Source: an uncultured Clostridia bacterium | GTDB taxonomy: Bacteria > Bacillota > Clostridia > UBA1381 | Assembly (NCBI GenBank): GCA_944390495.1 | Contig: CALXQE010000108.1 | Location: 1 to 48,320, forward strand | Direction: 5' to 3' | Length of the DNA: 48,320 bases | Shown here: positions 42,091 through 48,320 of the stretch, in pieces | Layout: each line of letters starts with the position of its first letter | How positions within the stretch are numbered: the first letter of the stretch is position 1 | The notes under the pieces: model-generated | Database searches by the model: none | The model's input: only the letters and a program-made list of their open reading frames with translations | Told to the model about the DNA's origin: nothing | Position numbers and translations under genes: made by a program

Positions 42091-43299
42091 ATGGGTCTTA
42101 TTGTTCAAAAGTACGGCGGTACTTCCGTTAAGGACGCGGAGAGAGTAATGAACGTTGCAAGACGTATTACTGATGCGTATAAGGCAGGAAATAATGTTGT
42201 TGTTGCCGTATCGGCACAGGGTGATACAACAGATGATTTGATAGAAAAGGCTAAGGAAATTAATCCTAATGCTTCAAAACGTGAAATGGATATGCTTCTT
42301 TCAACAGGAGAACAGATTTCAATTTCACTTCTTGCAATGGCTATTGAAAAGCTTGGCTGTCCTGTAATTTCTCTTACAGGCTGGCAGGCAGGTATGAAGA
42401 CAGATACAAAATACGGAGCTGCAAGAATTAAGACTATCGACACTGAAAGACTTCAAGCTGAGCTTGACAGAAAGAGAATAGTTATAGTTGCCGGATTCCA
42501 GGGTATAAACAAGTATGATGATATAACAACATTGGGACGTGGAGGAAGTGACACTTCAGCAGTTGCACTTGCAGCAGCACTTCATGCTGATGTATGTGAA
42601 ATATACACAGACGTTGACGGTGTTTACACCGCTGACCCAAGATTCGTTAAAAACGCATATAAGCTTGATGACATTTCTTATGATGAAATGCTTGAGCTTG
42701 CATCATTAGGTGCAAATGTACTTCACAACAGAAGTGTTGAAATGGCAAAGAAATATAATGTTAAGCTATCAGTAAGATCAAGCTTGAATAATAACGAGGG
42801 TACTTATGTTAAGGAGGTAGAACAAGTGGAAAAGATGCTCGTAAGAGGTGTAACAAGAGATAATGACGTTGCAAGAATTGCTCTTTGCGGCGTGGAGGAT
42901 ACTCCGGGTAAGGCGTTTACAGTATTTAGCATGCTTGCTAAGCATGGAATAAGTGTTGACCTTATAATTCAGTCAATAGGTAACGGAAGCAAGAAGGACA
43001 TTAGCTTCACAGTAACAGAGGAGGATCTTCAGCCGGCACTTGACCTTCTTGAGGAAAATGCTGCTATTATAAAGGCAGACGAAATCAAGTGGACTAAAGA
43101 TGTTTCAAAGGTATCTATTGTAGGTGCAGGTATGGTAAACAATGCAGGTGTTGCAGCTAAGATGTTTGAAGCTCTTTATGATGCTCATATCAACATCAGC
43201 ATGATTGCTACTTCAGAAATTAAGATTTCAGTTCTTGTTGACAGAAAAGACGCAGAAGCAGCTGTCGTAGCTATACATGACAAGTTTATGCTTAAATAA
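42091..43299 (+). CDS. lysC: Aspartate kinase, alpha form (with internal beta start)
   Basis: Phosphorylates aspartate, the first step to lysine, threonine and methionine. The 402 residues comprise the kinase domain (VQKYGGTSVKDAERV at the start, TTLGRGGSDTSAVALA at ~147-162) and two ACT domains (from ~residue 260), which bind feedback effectors. A perfect internal ribosome site AAGGAGG (42811-42817) sits 8 nt before an in-frame GTG at 42826, suggesting a separate ~157-residue beta subunit as in Bacillus aspartokinase II. The main RBS is GAAAAGGAAGGAAACAAAA. Confidence 0.96.
   Translation: MGLIVQKYGGTSVKDAERVMNVARRITDAYKAGNNVVVAVSAQGDTTDDLIEKAKEINPNASKREMDMLLSTGEQISISLLAMAIEKLGCPVISLTGWQAGMKTDTKYGAARIKTIDTERLQAELDRKRIVIVAGFQGINKYDDITTLGRGGSDTSAVALAAALHADVCEIYTDVDGVYTADPRFVKNAYKLDDISYDEMLELASLGANVLHNRSVEMAKKYNVKLSVRSSLNNNEGTYVKEVEQVEKMLVRGVTRDNDVARIALCGVEDTPGKAFTVFSMLAKHGISVDLIIQSIGNGSKKDISFTVTEEDLQPALDLLEENAAIIKADEIKWTKDVSKVSIVGAGMVNNAGVAAKMFEALYDAHINISMIATSEIKISVLVDRKDAEAAVVAIHDKFMLK
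42811..42828 (+). promoter_or_regulatory. Internal ribosome binding site for the LysC beta subunit
   Basis: AAGGAGG, 8-nt spacer, GTG in frame (codon 246). ATG at codon 249 is an alternative. The product would contain only the two ACT domains (157 residues). Confidence 0.7.
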
Positions 43300-43325
43300 T
43301 TAATCAAACGAGAATAAATCGAAAG

Positions 43326-43386
43326 AACCACAAGGGAGTGGCGGCTGTAGAGTATATGTATCTTTGGTTGCAATGACCTTGTGGTT
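43326..43386 (+). other. Hairpin enclosing a 12-codon ORF between lysC and rlmB
   Basis: Perfect 10-bp inverted repeat AACCACAAGG (43326-43335) / CCTTGTGGTT (43377-43386) with a 41-nt loop. The loop contains a complete GTG...TGA frame (43338-43376, MAAVEYMYLWLQ) whose stop abuts the right arm. AACCA can also pair with TGGTT (43365-43369). No T-run follows, so it is not an ordinary terminator. Confidence 0.45.
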
Positions 43387-43415
43387 TGTGCTATATTTTA
43401 TGGGAGAAAAAGTAC

Positions 43416-44150
43416 ATGGAAGATAAAATCATAGGCAGAAACCCTGTTATGGAAGCTATACGATCTGGCCGCAGTATAGATAAAATACTTATAAAAAAAG
43501 GTAAGTATGAAGGTTCTGTAATTCCTATAATAAAAAAAGCAAAGTCGGCCGGCATTATAATACAAGAGGTTGACAGAAGCAAGCTTGATATGGTAGCTGA
43601 GGGTGAAAATCACCAGGGCATTATTGCGTACGTAAGTGCATACGAATATGCGACAGTTAGTGATATATTGGACAGAGCAGCTGAAAAAAATGAAGCTCCA
43701 TTTGTTATTATATGTGACAGAATAACTGACCCGCATAATTTAGGAGCTATTATAAGAACTGCAAACTGTGTAGGTGCACACGGTGTAATTATACCGAAAA
43801 GAAATTCAGCAGGTCTTAACAGCATTGTTGCCAAAACTTCAGCAGGTGCAGTTGAATATACACCTGTTGCAAAGGTTACTAACATTTCTAAAACTATCGA
43901 TGACCTTAAAGAAAAGGGGTTATGGATTGCCGGTGCGGATATGGACGGCGAAGAAATGTACAAAGTTGATTTAAAGGGTGCATTGGGACTTGTTATAGGC
44001 AGTGAAGGTGAAGGAATAAGCCGTCTTGTACGTGAAAAGTGTGATTTTATTGCAAGTATACCTATGGGCGGGGACATTAATTCACTTAATGCGTCTGTTG
44101 CAGCAGGTGTGCTTATGTATGAGGCACTTAGACAGAGGAAAGCTAATTAG
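43416..44150 (+). CDS. rlmB: 23S rRNA guanosine-2251 2'-O-methyltransferase, TrmH group 3
   Basis: SPOUT methyltransferase of 244 residues that modifies G2251 in the 23S P-loop. The N-terminal substrate domain begins IIGRNPVMEAIRSGRSIDKI. The knot motifs are DRITDPHNLGAIIRTANCVGAHGVIIPKRNSA, GLVIGSEGEGISRLV and IPMGGDINSLNASVAAGVLMYEALRQR. ATG at 43416 follows GGGAGAAAAAGTAC; a TTG at 43386 in the hairpin arm is rejected. Confidence 0.95.
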   Translation: MEDKIIGRNPVMEAIRSGRSIDKILIKKGKYEGSVIPIIKKAKSAGIIIQEVDRSKLDMVAEGENHQGIIAYVSAYEYATVSDILDRAAEKNEAPFVIICDRITDPHNLGAIIRTANCVGAHGVIIPKRNSAGLNSIVAKTSAGAVEYTPVAKVTNISKTIDDLKEKGLWIAGADMDGEEMYKVDLKGALGLVIGSEGEGISRLVREKCDFIASIPMGGDINSLNASVAAGVLMYEALRQRKAN

Positions 44151-44168
44151 AGAAAGGAATTACAAATT

Positions 44169-44438
44169 ATGAAAGCAGTTGTTACAGTTATCGGAAAAGA
44201 TCAGAAAGGTATAATTGCCAAAGTAAGCAATATCCTTTTTGAAAACGATGTAAATATTCTTGATATATCTCAAACAATAATGCAGGATATGTTTACAATG
44301 ATTATGCTTGTAAATATGGAAAGTGACAAAGTTTCATTCAAGGAACTTTCACAAATGCTTGAAAAGACTGGTGAAGAAATGGGACTTTCAATTCACATGC
44401 AGCGTGAGGAAATTTTTACCTCAATGCACAGAATATAA
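44169..44438 (+). CDS. ACT-domain protein, UPF0237
   Basis: Small 89-residue protein made of a single ACT-type ligand-binding domain (VTVIGKDQKGIIAKVSNILFENDVNILDISQ at the start) with a helical tail. ACT domains bind amino acids. UPF0237 proteins are nearly always next to the PFL gene, as here (17 nt apart), and the pair is likely one unit. Ligand unknown. Confidence 0.92.
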   Translation: MKAVVTVIGKDQKGIIAKVSNILFENDVNILDISQTIMQDMFTMIMLVNMESDKVSFKELSQMLEKTGEEMGLSIHMQREEIFTSMHRI

Positions 44439-44455
44439 AATGGAGGGACAGATAA

Positions 44456-45823
44456 ATGATTAATCCCTTTGAAGTAATAGAAACAATAAAAATGATTGAC
44501 GAGGAAAACCTTGATATAAGAACAATAACGATGGGTATTTCCTTAAAAAGCTGTGCAGGTCCTGATATTGATACAGTATGTGAAAAGGTTTATAACAAAA
44601 TAACAACCTATGCAAAGAACCTTGTAAAAACAGGTGAGGATATTGAAGCACAATTCGGTATCCCGATTATAAATAAGCGAATTTCAGTTACACCTATTGC
44701 TACTCTTGTAGATGCACTTGAAGAACCTACTGTTGAAAAGTGTGTTAAAATAGCAAAAACTCTTGACAGAGCTGCAAAAACAACAGGTGTAAATTTTATC
44801 GGCGGATATACTGCCCTTGTGCATAAGGACTATACTAAAGGTGAAAGAATACTTATAGAGTCTATACCTGAGGCTCTTGCTTCAACTGATTTAGTATGTT
44901 CGAGCGTCAACGTAGGTTCAACGAGAGCCGGTATAAATATGGACGCTGTAAAGCAAATGGGACAGGTTATAAAAAAGGCAGCTGAGCTAACAGTAGATAC
45001 TCAAGGGTTTGCCTGTGCAAAGCTCGTTGTATTTTGTAACGCAGTTGAGGATAATCCGTTTATGGCAGGTGCATTTTTAGGTGAAGGCGAAGGCGAATGT
45101 GTAATAAACGTCGGCGTCAGCGGACCGGGAGTTGTAAAATGTGCCTTGGAAAAGGTAAAGGGTGAGGATTTTGGTGTTGTTGCAGAAACAATAAAAAAGA
45201 CTGCCTTTAAGATTACAAGAATGGGACAGCTTGTGGCACAGGAGGCGTCAAAGCGTCTTAACGTGCCGTTTGGAATTGTCGATTTATCATTGGCACCGAC
45301 TCCAGCAGTTGGTGACAGTGTTGCATATATATTAGAGGAAATGGGTCTTGAAATGTGCGGTACACACGGCACTACTGCCGCTCTTGCATTGCTTAACGAT
45401 GCAGTTAAAAAAGGCGGCATAATGGCGTCGGGATATGTAGGCGGACTTTCAGGTGCATTTATCCCCGTAAGTGAGGATGCCGGTATGATTGCTGCGGCAA
45501 AGGACGGTGTTCTTACTTTAGAAAAACTTGAAGCTATGACCTGTGTATGTTCGGTGGGACTTGATATGATAGTTATACCGGGCGACACATCCGCTGAAAC
45601 AATTTCTGCTATTATTGCAGATGAAGCGGCGATAGGTATGGTGAATACAAAGACCACCGCTGTCAGGGTAATACCTGCCCCCGGAATGGTGGAAGGAGAT
45701 GTTGTAGAGTTCGGAGGACTGTTGGGTACAGGACCTGTAATGCCTGTTAAGAAATATTCAAGTGCTGAATTTATTAACAGAGGAGGACGTATTCCGGCAC
45801 CGCTCCAAAGTTTAAAGAATTAA
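44456..45823 (+). CDS. PFL-family protein, UPF0210/DUF711
   Basis: A 455-residue cytoplasmic protein. [28 protein letters not shown] opens it, and [33 protein letters not shown] and [18 protein letters not shown] are further landmarks of UPF0210. The fold is known from structural genomics as glycyl-radical-enzyme-like without proven activity; none of the glycyl-radical signature is seen here. It ends 27 nt before the V-ATPase genes, with no terminator between, so read-through is possible. Confidence 0.92.
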   Translation: MINPFEVIETIKMIDEENLDIRTITMGISLKSCAGPDIDTVCEKVYNKITTYAKNLVKTGEDIEAQFGIPIINKRISVTPIATLVDALEEPTVEKCVKIAKTLDRAAKTTGVNFIGGYTALVHKDYTKGERILIESIPEALASTDLVCSSVNVGSTRAGINMDAVKQMGQVIKKAAELTVDTQGFACAKLVVFCNAVEDNPFMAGAFLGEGEGECVINVGVSGPGVVKCALEKVKGEDFGVVAETIKKTAFKITRMGQLVAQEASKRLNVPFGIVDLSLAPTPAVGDSVAYILEEMGLEMCGTHGTTAALALLNDAVKKGGIMASGYVGGLSGAFIPVSEDAGMIAAAKDGVLTLEKLEAMTCVCSVGLDMIVIPGDTSAETISAIIADEAAIGMVNTKTTAVRVIPAPGMVEGDVVEFGGLLGTGPVMPVKKYSSAEFINRGGRIPAPLQSLKN

Positions 45824-45850
45824 TCTCTTAAAGTTAAGGAGGGAACTTAA

Positions 45851-46162
45851 GTGGAAGATTTGATTATGAAGATAATCAGTATCGAAGAAAAGGCTCAGGA
45901 AGTTATAAAGGATGCTAAAAAAGCAGACAAAGAACTTGAGTCAAGAATCAATGACGAAAGTCATCAGATGGAAAAAGATATTAAAAAGAAAATGACAGCA
46001 AAAAATGTGATGCTTCAGGAACGTGAAGCTCAGGAAGCTGATAAAAAAATTGAAGCGATTAATGTAAACACAAACAGACATCTTGCGGAACTTGAGAAAA
46101 AATACAGTGACCATAAAGATGCGTGGGTAAATGAAATCGTAAAAAACATTATCGGAAGATAG
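45851..46162 (+). CDS. V-type ATP synthase subunit G/H (peripheral stalk)
   Basis: 103-residue, highly charged, almost entirely helical coiled-coil protein (SIEEKAQEVIKDAKKADKELESRINDE), as expected for the stator stalk subunit (AhaH/NtpF) of V/A-type ATPases. The GTG at 45851 has AAGGAGGGAACTTAA before it. First gene of the V-ATPase cluster. The identification rests on composition, length and the following subunits C and I. Confidence 0.82.
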   Translation: MEDLIMKIISIEEKAQEVIKDAKKADKELESRINDESHQMEKDIKKKMTAKNVMLQEREAQEADKKIEAINVNTNRHLAELEKKYSDHKDAWVNEIVKNIIGR

Positions 46163-46176
46163 TGAGGTGCTGATAA

Positions 46177-47220
46177 ATGAATGCAGAATACAGTGCGATT
46201 GCCGCTAAATTAAAGGCAATGTATTCAAATTTCCTCAGTAAAGAAGATTATGAACAGCTTCTTGCAAAGAAAAGCGTAAATGATATATGCGGTTATTTAA
46301 AATCAACACCCGGTTACAGTGAGGTGCTTTCAAATGTCAACGAACGTGATATACACCGTGGACAGATGGAGATTTTGCTGAATCAGGAAATGTTTAATGA
46401 GTATGTGAGTCTGTATAATTTTATGGACCATAAAAAACGTGCTATAATGAATTTTTGGTTTATGCGTAGAGAGGTAGAATTTTTAAAACGTGAAATACGT
46501 TATATTTATACCCATGAAAAACGCAGTGATGATGAAGTAAATCAAAGCAGGTTTGACGCTTTCTTTGAAACACATACTAAAATTAACCGTGATATAATGC
46601 ACGAAGCAAAATCCTTATCCGATTGTATCGAAGCCTGCAAGGGTACACCGTATTATGAGCCTTTGCAGAGAGCTGAAAACTTAGATGCAGATTTCTTTTC
46701 AATTGGTATGATGCTGGATTCCTATTATTATAGTGCAATTTGGCATACCATAAACAGAAATCTTAGCGGTAAACAGGCAGAGCTTTTTAAAAAATTAACC
46801 GGCAGTAAAATTGATATGATGAATCTTATGTGGATATACCGCGGTAAAAGATATTTTGATTTTAAGCCGGAAATTATTTTCACATATCTGCTCCCTGTAA
46901 GATACAGACTTGCGGAGGATGTAATGAGACAGCTTGTTAATGCAGACAGCATTGAAAGATTTGTTGAAATAGTTTCTACATCGACCCCTTATGACGGTTT
47001 GTTTAGAGATTATAATAAAGGACGTTTTCCTGAAGGTAATTTCAGAGAAATGTACAATAAGCTTGCAAAAAATATTTTTGTGAATAATCCTGAATCTATG
47101 GTAGCAGTCTATGCGTATCTAAGTTTAAAGCAAGTAGAGCTCAATAACATAACAACAATTACGGAAGGAATACGATACAGCTTAAATGCTGATTCACTCC
47201 GTGAGCATATCGGTTTATAG
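46177..47220 (+). CDS. V-type ATP synthase subunit C (Vo d / AC39)
   Basis: Central-stalk connector between the rotor ring and the V1 motor. The 347 residues are all-helical, with ATP-synthase C landmarks: AAKLKAMYSNFLSKEDYEQLLAKKSVNDICGYLKSTPGY at the start, a central MNFWFMRREVEFLKREIRYIYT segment and GSKIDMMNLMWIYRGKRYF near residue 208. It lies 14 nt after the stalk gene; subunit I follows 15 nt later. Confidence 0.92.
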   Translation: MNAEYSAIAAKLKAMYSNFLSKEDYEQLLAKKSVNDICGYLKSTPGYSEVLSNVNERDIHRGQMEILLNQEMFNEYVSLYNFMDHKKRAIMNFWFMRREVEFLKREIRYIYTHEKRSDDEVNQSRFDAFFETHTKINRDIMHEAKSLSDCIEACKGTPYYEPLQRAENLDADFFSIGMMLDSYYYSAIWHTINRNLSGKQAELFKKLTGSKIDMMNLMWIYRGKRYFDFKPEIIFTYLLPVRYRLAEDVMRQLVNADSIERFVEIVSTSTPYDGLFRDYNKGRFPEGNFREMYNKLAKNIFVNNPESMVAVYAYLSLKQVELNNITTITEGIRYSLNADSLREHIGL

Positions 47221-47235
47221 AAGAGGAGGGGGAAA

Positions 47236-48320
47236 ATGGCAATAACAAAGATGAAAGCCGTCACAATAGCAGGTCAGATAGAGCATTTTGACAGACTTGT
47301 TGAAAAGTACGTGTACGGCAAGGATATTCATCTTGAAAATGCAATGTCTGTCCTTACTAATAGGGGCAAGCTAATGACTTTTGAGGAAAATAATGATTAC
47401 GACGTAGTTGCCAAATCAGCCATGAGCATAATGAAACTGGCAAATTACAGCGTAAAAAAGAAGATTATTGCTCCGGAAAACACGACTCTTGAGGATATGC
47501 AGAAATTTCTGGATGATATAAATATTCATATAGAGAATGAAAAGAAACATGATGAGGAGCTTTCTCAAAAAATAAAGGCAAATGAAACGGCAATTGAACA
47601 GCTTAATCTTATGCTTACAATAGACGTGGATTTGTCAAAAATTTTCAAGTTTGAATTTATACATTGTAAATTCGGACATATTCCGAAGGCAGGTTACAAA
47701 ACACTTGTGACATACCTTAACGACCTTGAAACATTCTTTATAAAGACAGAGGAAGATGCCACTGATGTGTGGGGATTCTACTTTGTACCGCTTTTAAAGG
47801 AAAGAAAGATAGAAGAGGTATTTAATTCATTATATTTTGAGCCTGTAAGTATATCAGAGGATTATATAGGCACACCTAATGAAATAAAGCAAAAACTTCT
47901 AAAGCAAAATACACAGCTTAGAGGTGAAATTGAAGAAAACAGCAAAAAAACTGCTGCTATGCTTGAAAGTGTCGCTGAAAAACTTAACGGTATATATAAT
48001 CTTGCTAAAAAACGTCACCAGTTTTCAGAAGTCAGAAAAAATGCTGTTCACGGTGATATGTTCTTTTATGTTGTGGGCTGGATGGATGAAAAGAGTGCTT
48101 TAGCTCTTGAAAAGGAAATTAACAATTCCGGTGATGTAGTTATGATATACATCGAGGATGCTGAAAGTGTTAAGGATATTCAGCCGCCTACAAAACTTAA
48201 AAATAATTTTATATTTAAACCATTTGAAATGTTCGTAAAGATGTACGGACTTCCAAGCTATAATGAAATTGACCCAACAGGTATACTTGCCGTAACATAT
48301 ATTCTGTTCTTCGGAATTAT
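47236..48320 (+). CDS. V-type ATP synthase subunit I, 3' end outside window
   Basis: Membrane stator subunit that carries ions past the rotor ring. 361 residues are visible. The N-terminal soluble domain has KMKAVTIAGQIEHFDRLVEKYV, coiled coils at about 88-120 and 215-250, and AVHGDMFFYVVGWMDEKS. The first transmembrane segment begins at the window edge (ILAVTYILFFGI). ATG at 47236 follows GAGGAGGGGGAAA. The remaining subunits (K, E, A, B, D, F) should follow outside. Confidence 0.93.
   Translation, partial: MAITKMKAVTIAGQIEHFDRLVEKYVYGKDIHLENAMSVLTNRGKLMTFEENNDYDVVAKSAMSIMKLANYSVKKKIIAPENTTLEDMQKFLDDINIHIENEKKHDEELSQKIKANETAIEQLNLMLTIDVDLSKIFKFEFIHCKFGHIPKAGYKTLVTYLNDLETFFIKTEEDATDVWGFYFVPLLKERKIEEVFNSLYFEPVSISEDYIGTPNEIKQKLLKQNTQLRGEIEENSKKTAAMLESVAEKLNGIYNLAKKRHQFSEVRKNAVHGDMFFYVVGWMDEKSALALEKEINNSGDVVMIYIEDAESVKDIQPPTKLKNNFIFKPFEMFVKMYGLPSYNEIDPTGILAVTYILFFGI

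Noticed and set aside
43326..43386. Rho-independent terminator after lysC
   Set aside because: Loop is 41 nt and no T-run follows the right arm.
1..48320. CRISPR arrays, tRNA/rRNA genes, insertion sequences, prophage
   Set aside because: No regularly spaced repeats, CCA-ended cloverleafs, transposase or phage proteins were recognised.

Overview
The window is a low-GC, gene-dense chromosomal segment of a Gram-positive anaerobe, most likely a member of the Clostridia. The grounds are AT-rich codons with frequent ATA isoleucine, strong GGAGG ribosome sites, TTGACA/TATAAT promoters, the rsmG-noc order, a V-type ATPase and acetate fermentation by pta-ackA. A secreted beta-1,4-galactanase, a YteP/YtcP/LplA-type sugar transporter, a lone MsmX-type ATPase and KDG kinase with KDPG aldolase point to a pectin or plant cell wall degrader, such as a gut bacterium. 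The species cannot be fixed from sequence alone. I see no tRNA, rRNA, CRISPR array, phage or insertion sequence, so most of the window is core genome with a few accessory genes.

Layout. 0-3.5 kb: the end of a K+/H+ antiporter, an orphan PduB-type microcompartment shell gene and an unrecognised membrane-anchored secreted protein, the last two on the minus strand. 3.6-10.6 kb: argC-argB-proS, glmM-rsmG, a structured intergenic RNA with its own promoter and terminator, and noc. 10.7-17.6 kb: a MATE exporter, GH53 galactanase, two ABC permeases and a substrate-binding lipoprotein. 17.7-24.6 kb: one tight operon of DUF362 ferredoxin-like protein, trmL, degV, apgM, AI-2E-family transporter and metG. 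24.6-29.7 kb: the accessory-looking part, with divergent XRE regulator/SLOG-fold genes, kdgA-kdgK, and small GNAT, DUF975, DUF4190 and DUF2752 genes. 29.8-32.9 kb: glycosyltransferase, thioredoxin-reductase-like flavoprotein and amidohydrolase. 33-39.8 kb: pta-ackA, an EF-G paralogue, MsmX-type ATPase and radC. 40-43.3 kb: hom-thrB-lysC. 43.4-48.3 kb: rlmB, the ACT/PFL pair and the start of a V-type ATPase operon that leaves the window.

How the parts fit. Secreted galactanase would release galacto-oligosaccharides from pectin side chains. The lipoprotein and two permeases would import oligosaccharides, using the distant solitary ATPase because the cassette has none. KdgK and KdgA would take sugar acids to pyruvate and glyceraldehyde phosphate, and Pta-AckA would yield acetate and ATP. 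The transport ATPase clearly avoids ATA isoleucine codons, as highly expressed genes do, and several of these genes look similar by eye.

Most worth a second look: the C-rich structured RNA before noc, the XRE/SLOG pair with nested inverted repeats between the genes, the orphan PduB shell protein, the perfect internal ribosome site inside lysC, the hairpin enclosing a tiny ORF before rlmB, and the phased TTTGTTAA repeats before hom. Nothing here is an obvious complete new system. The RNA and the SLOG pair are the best candidates.
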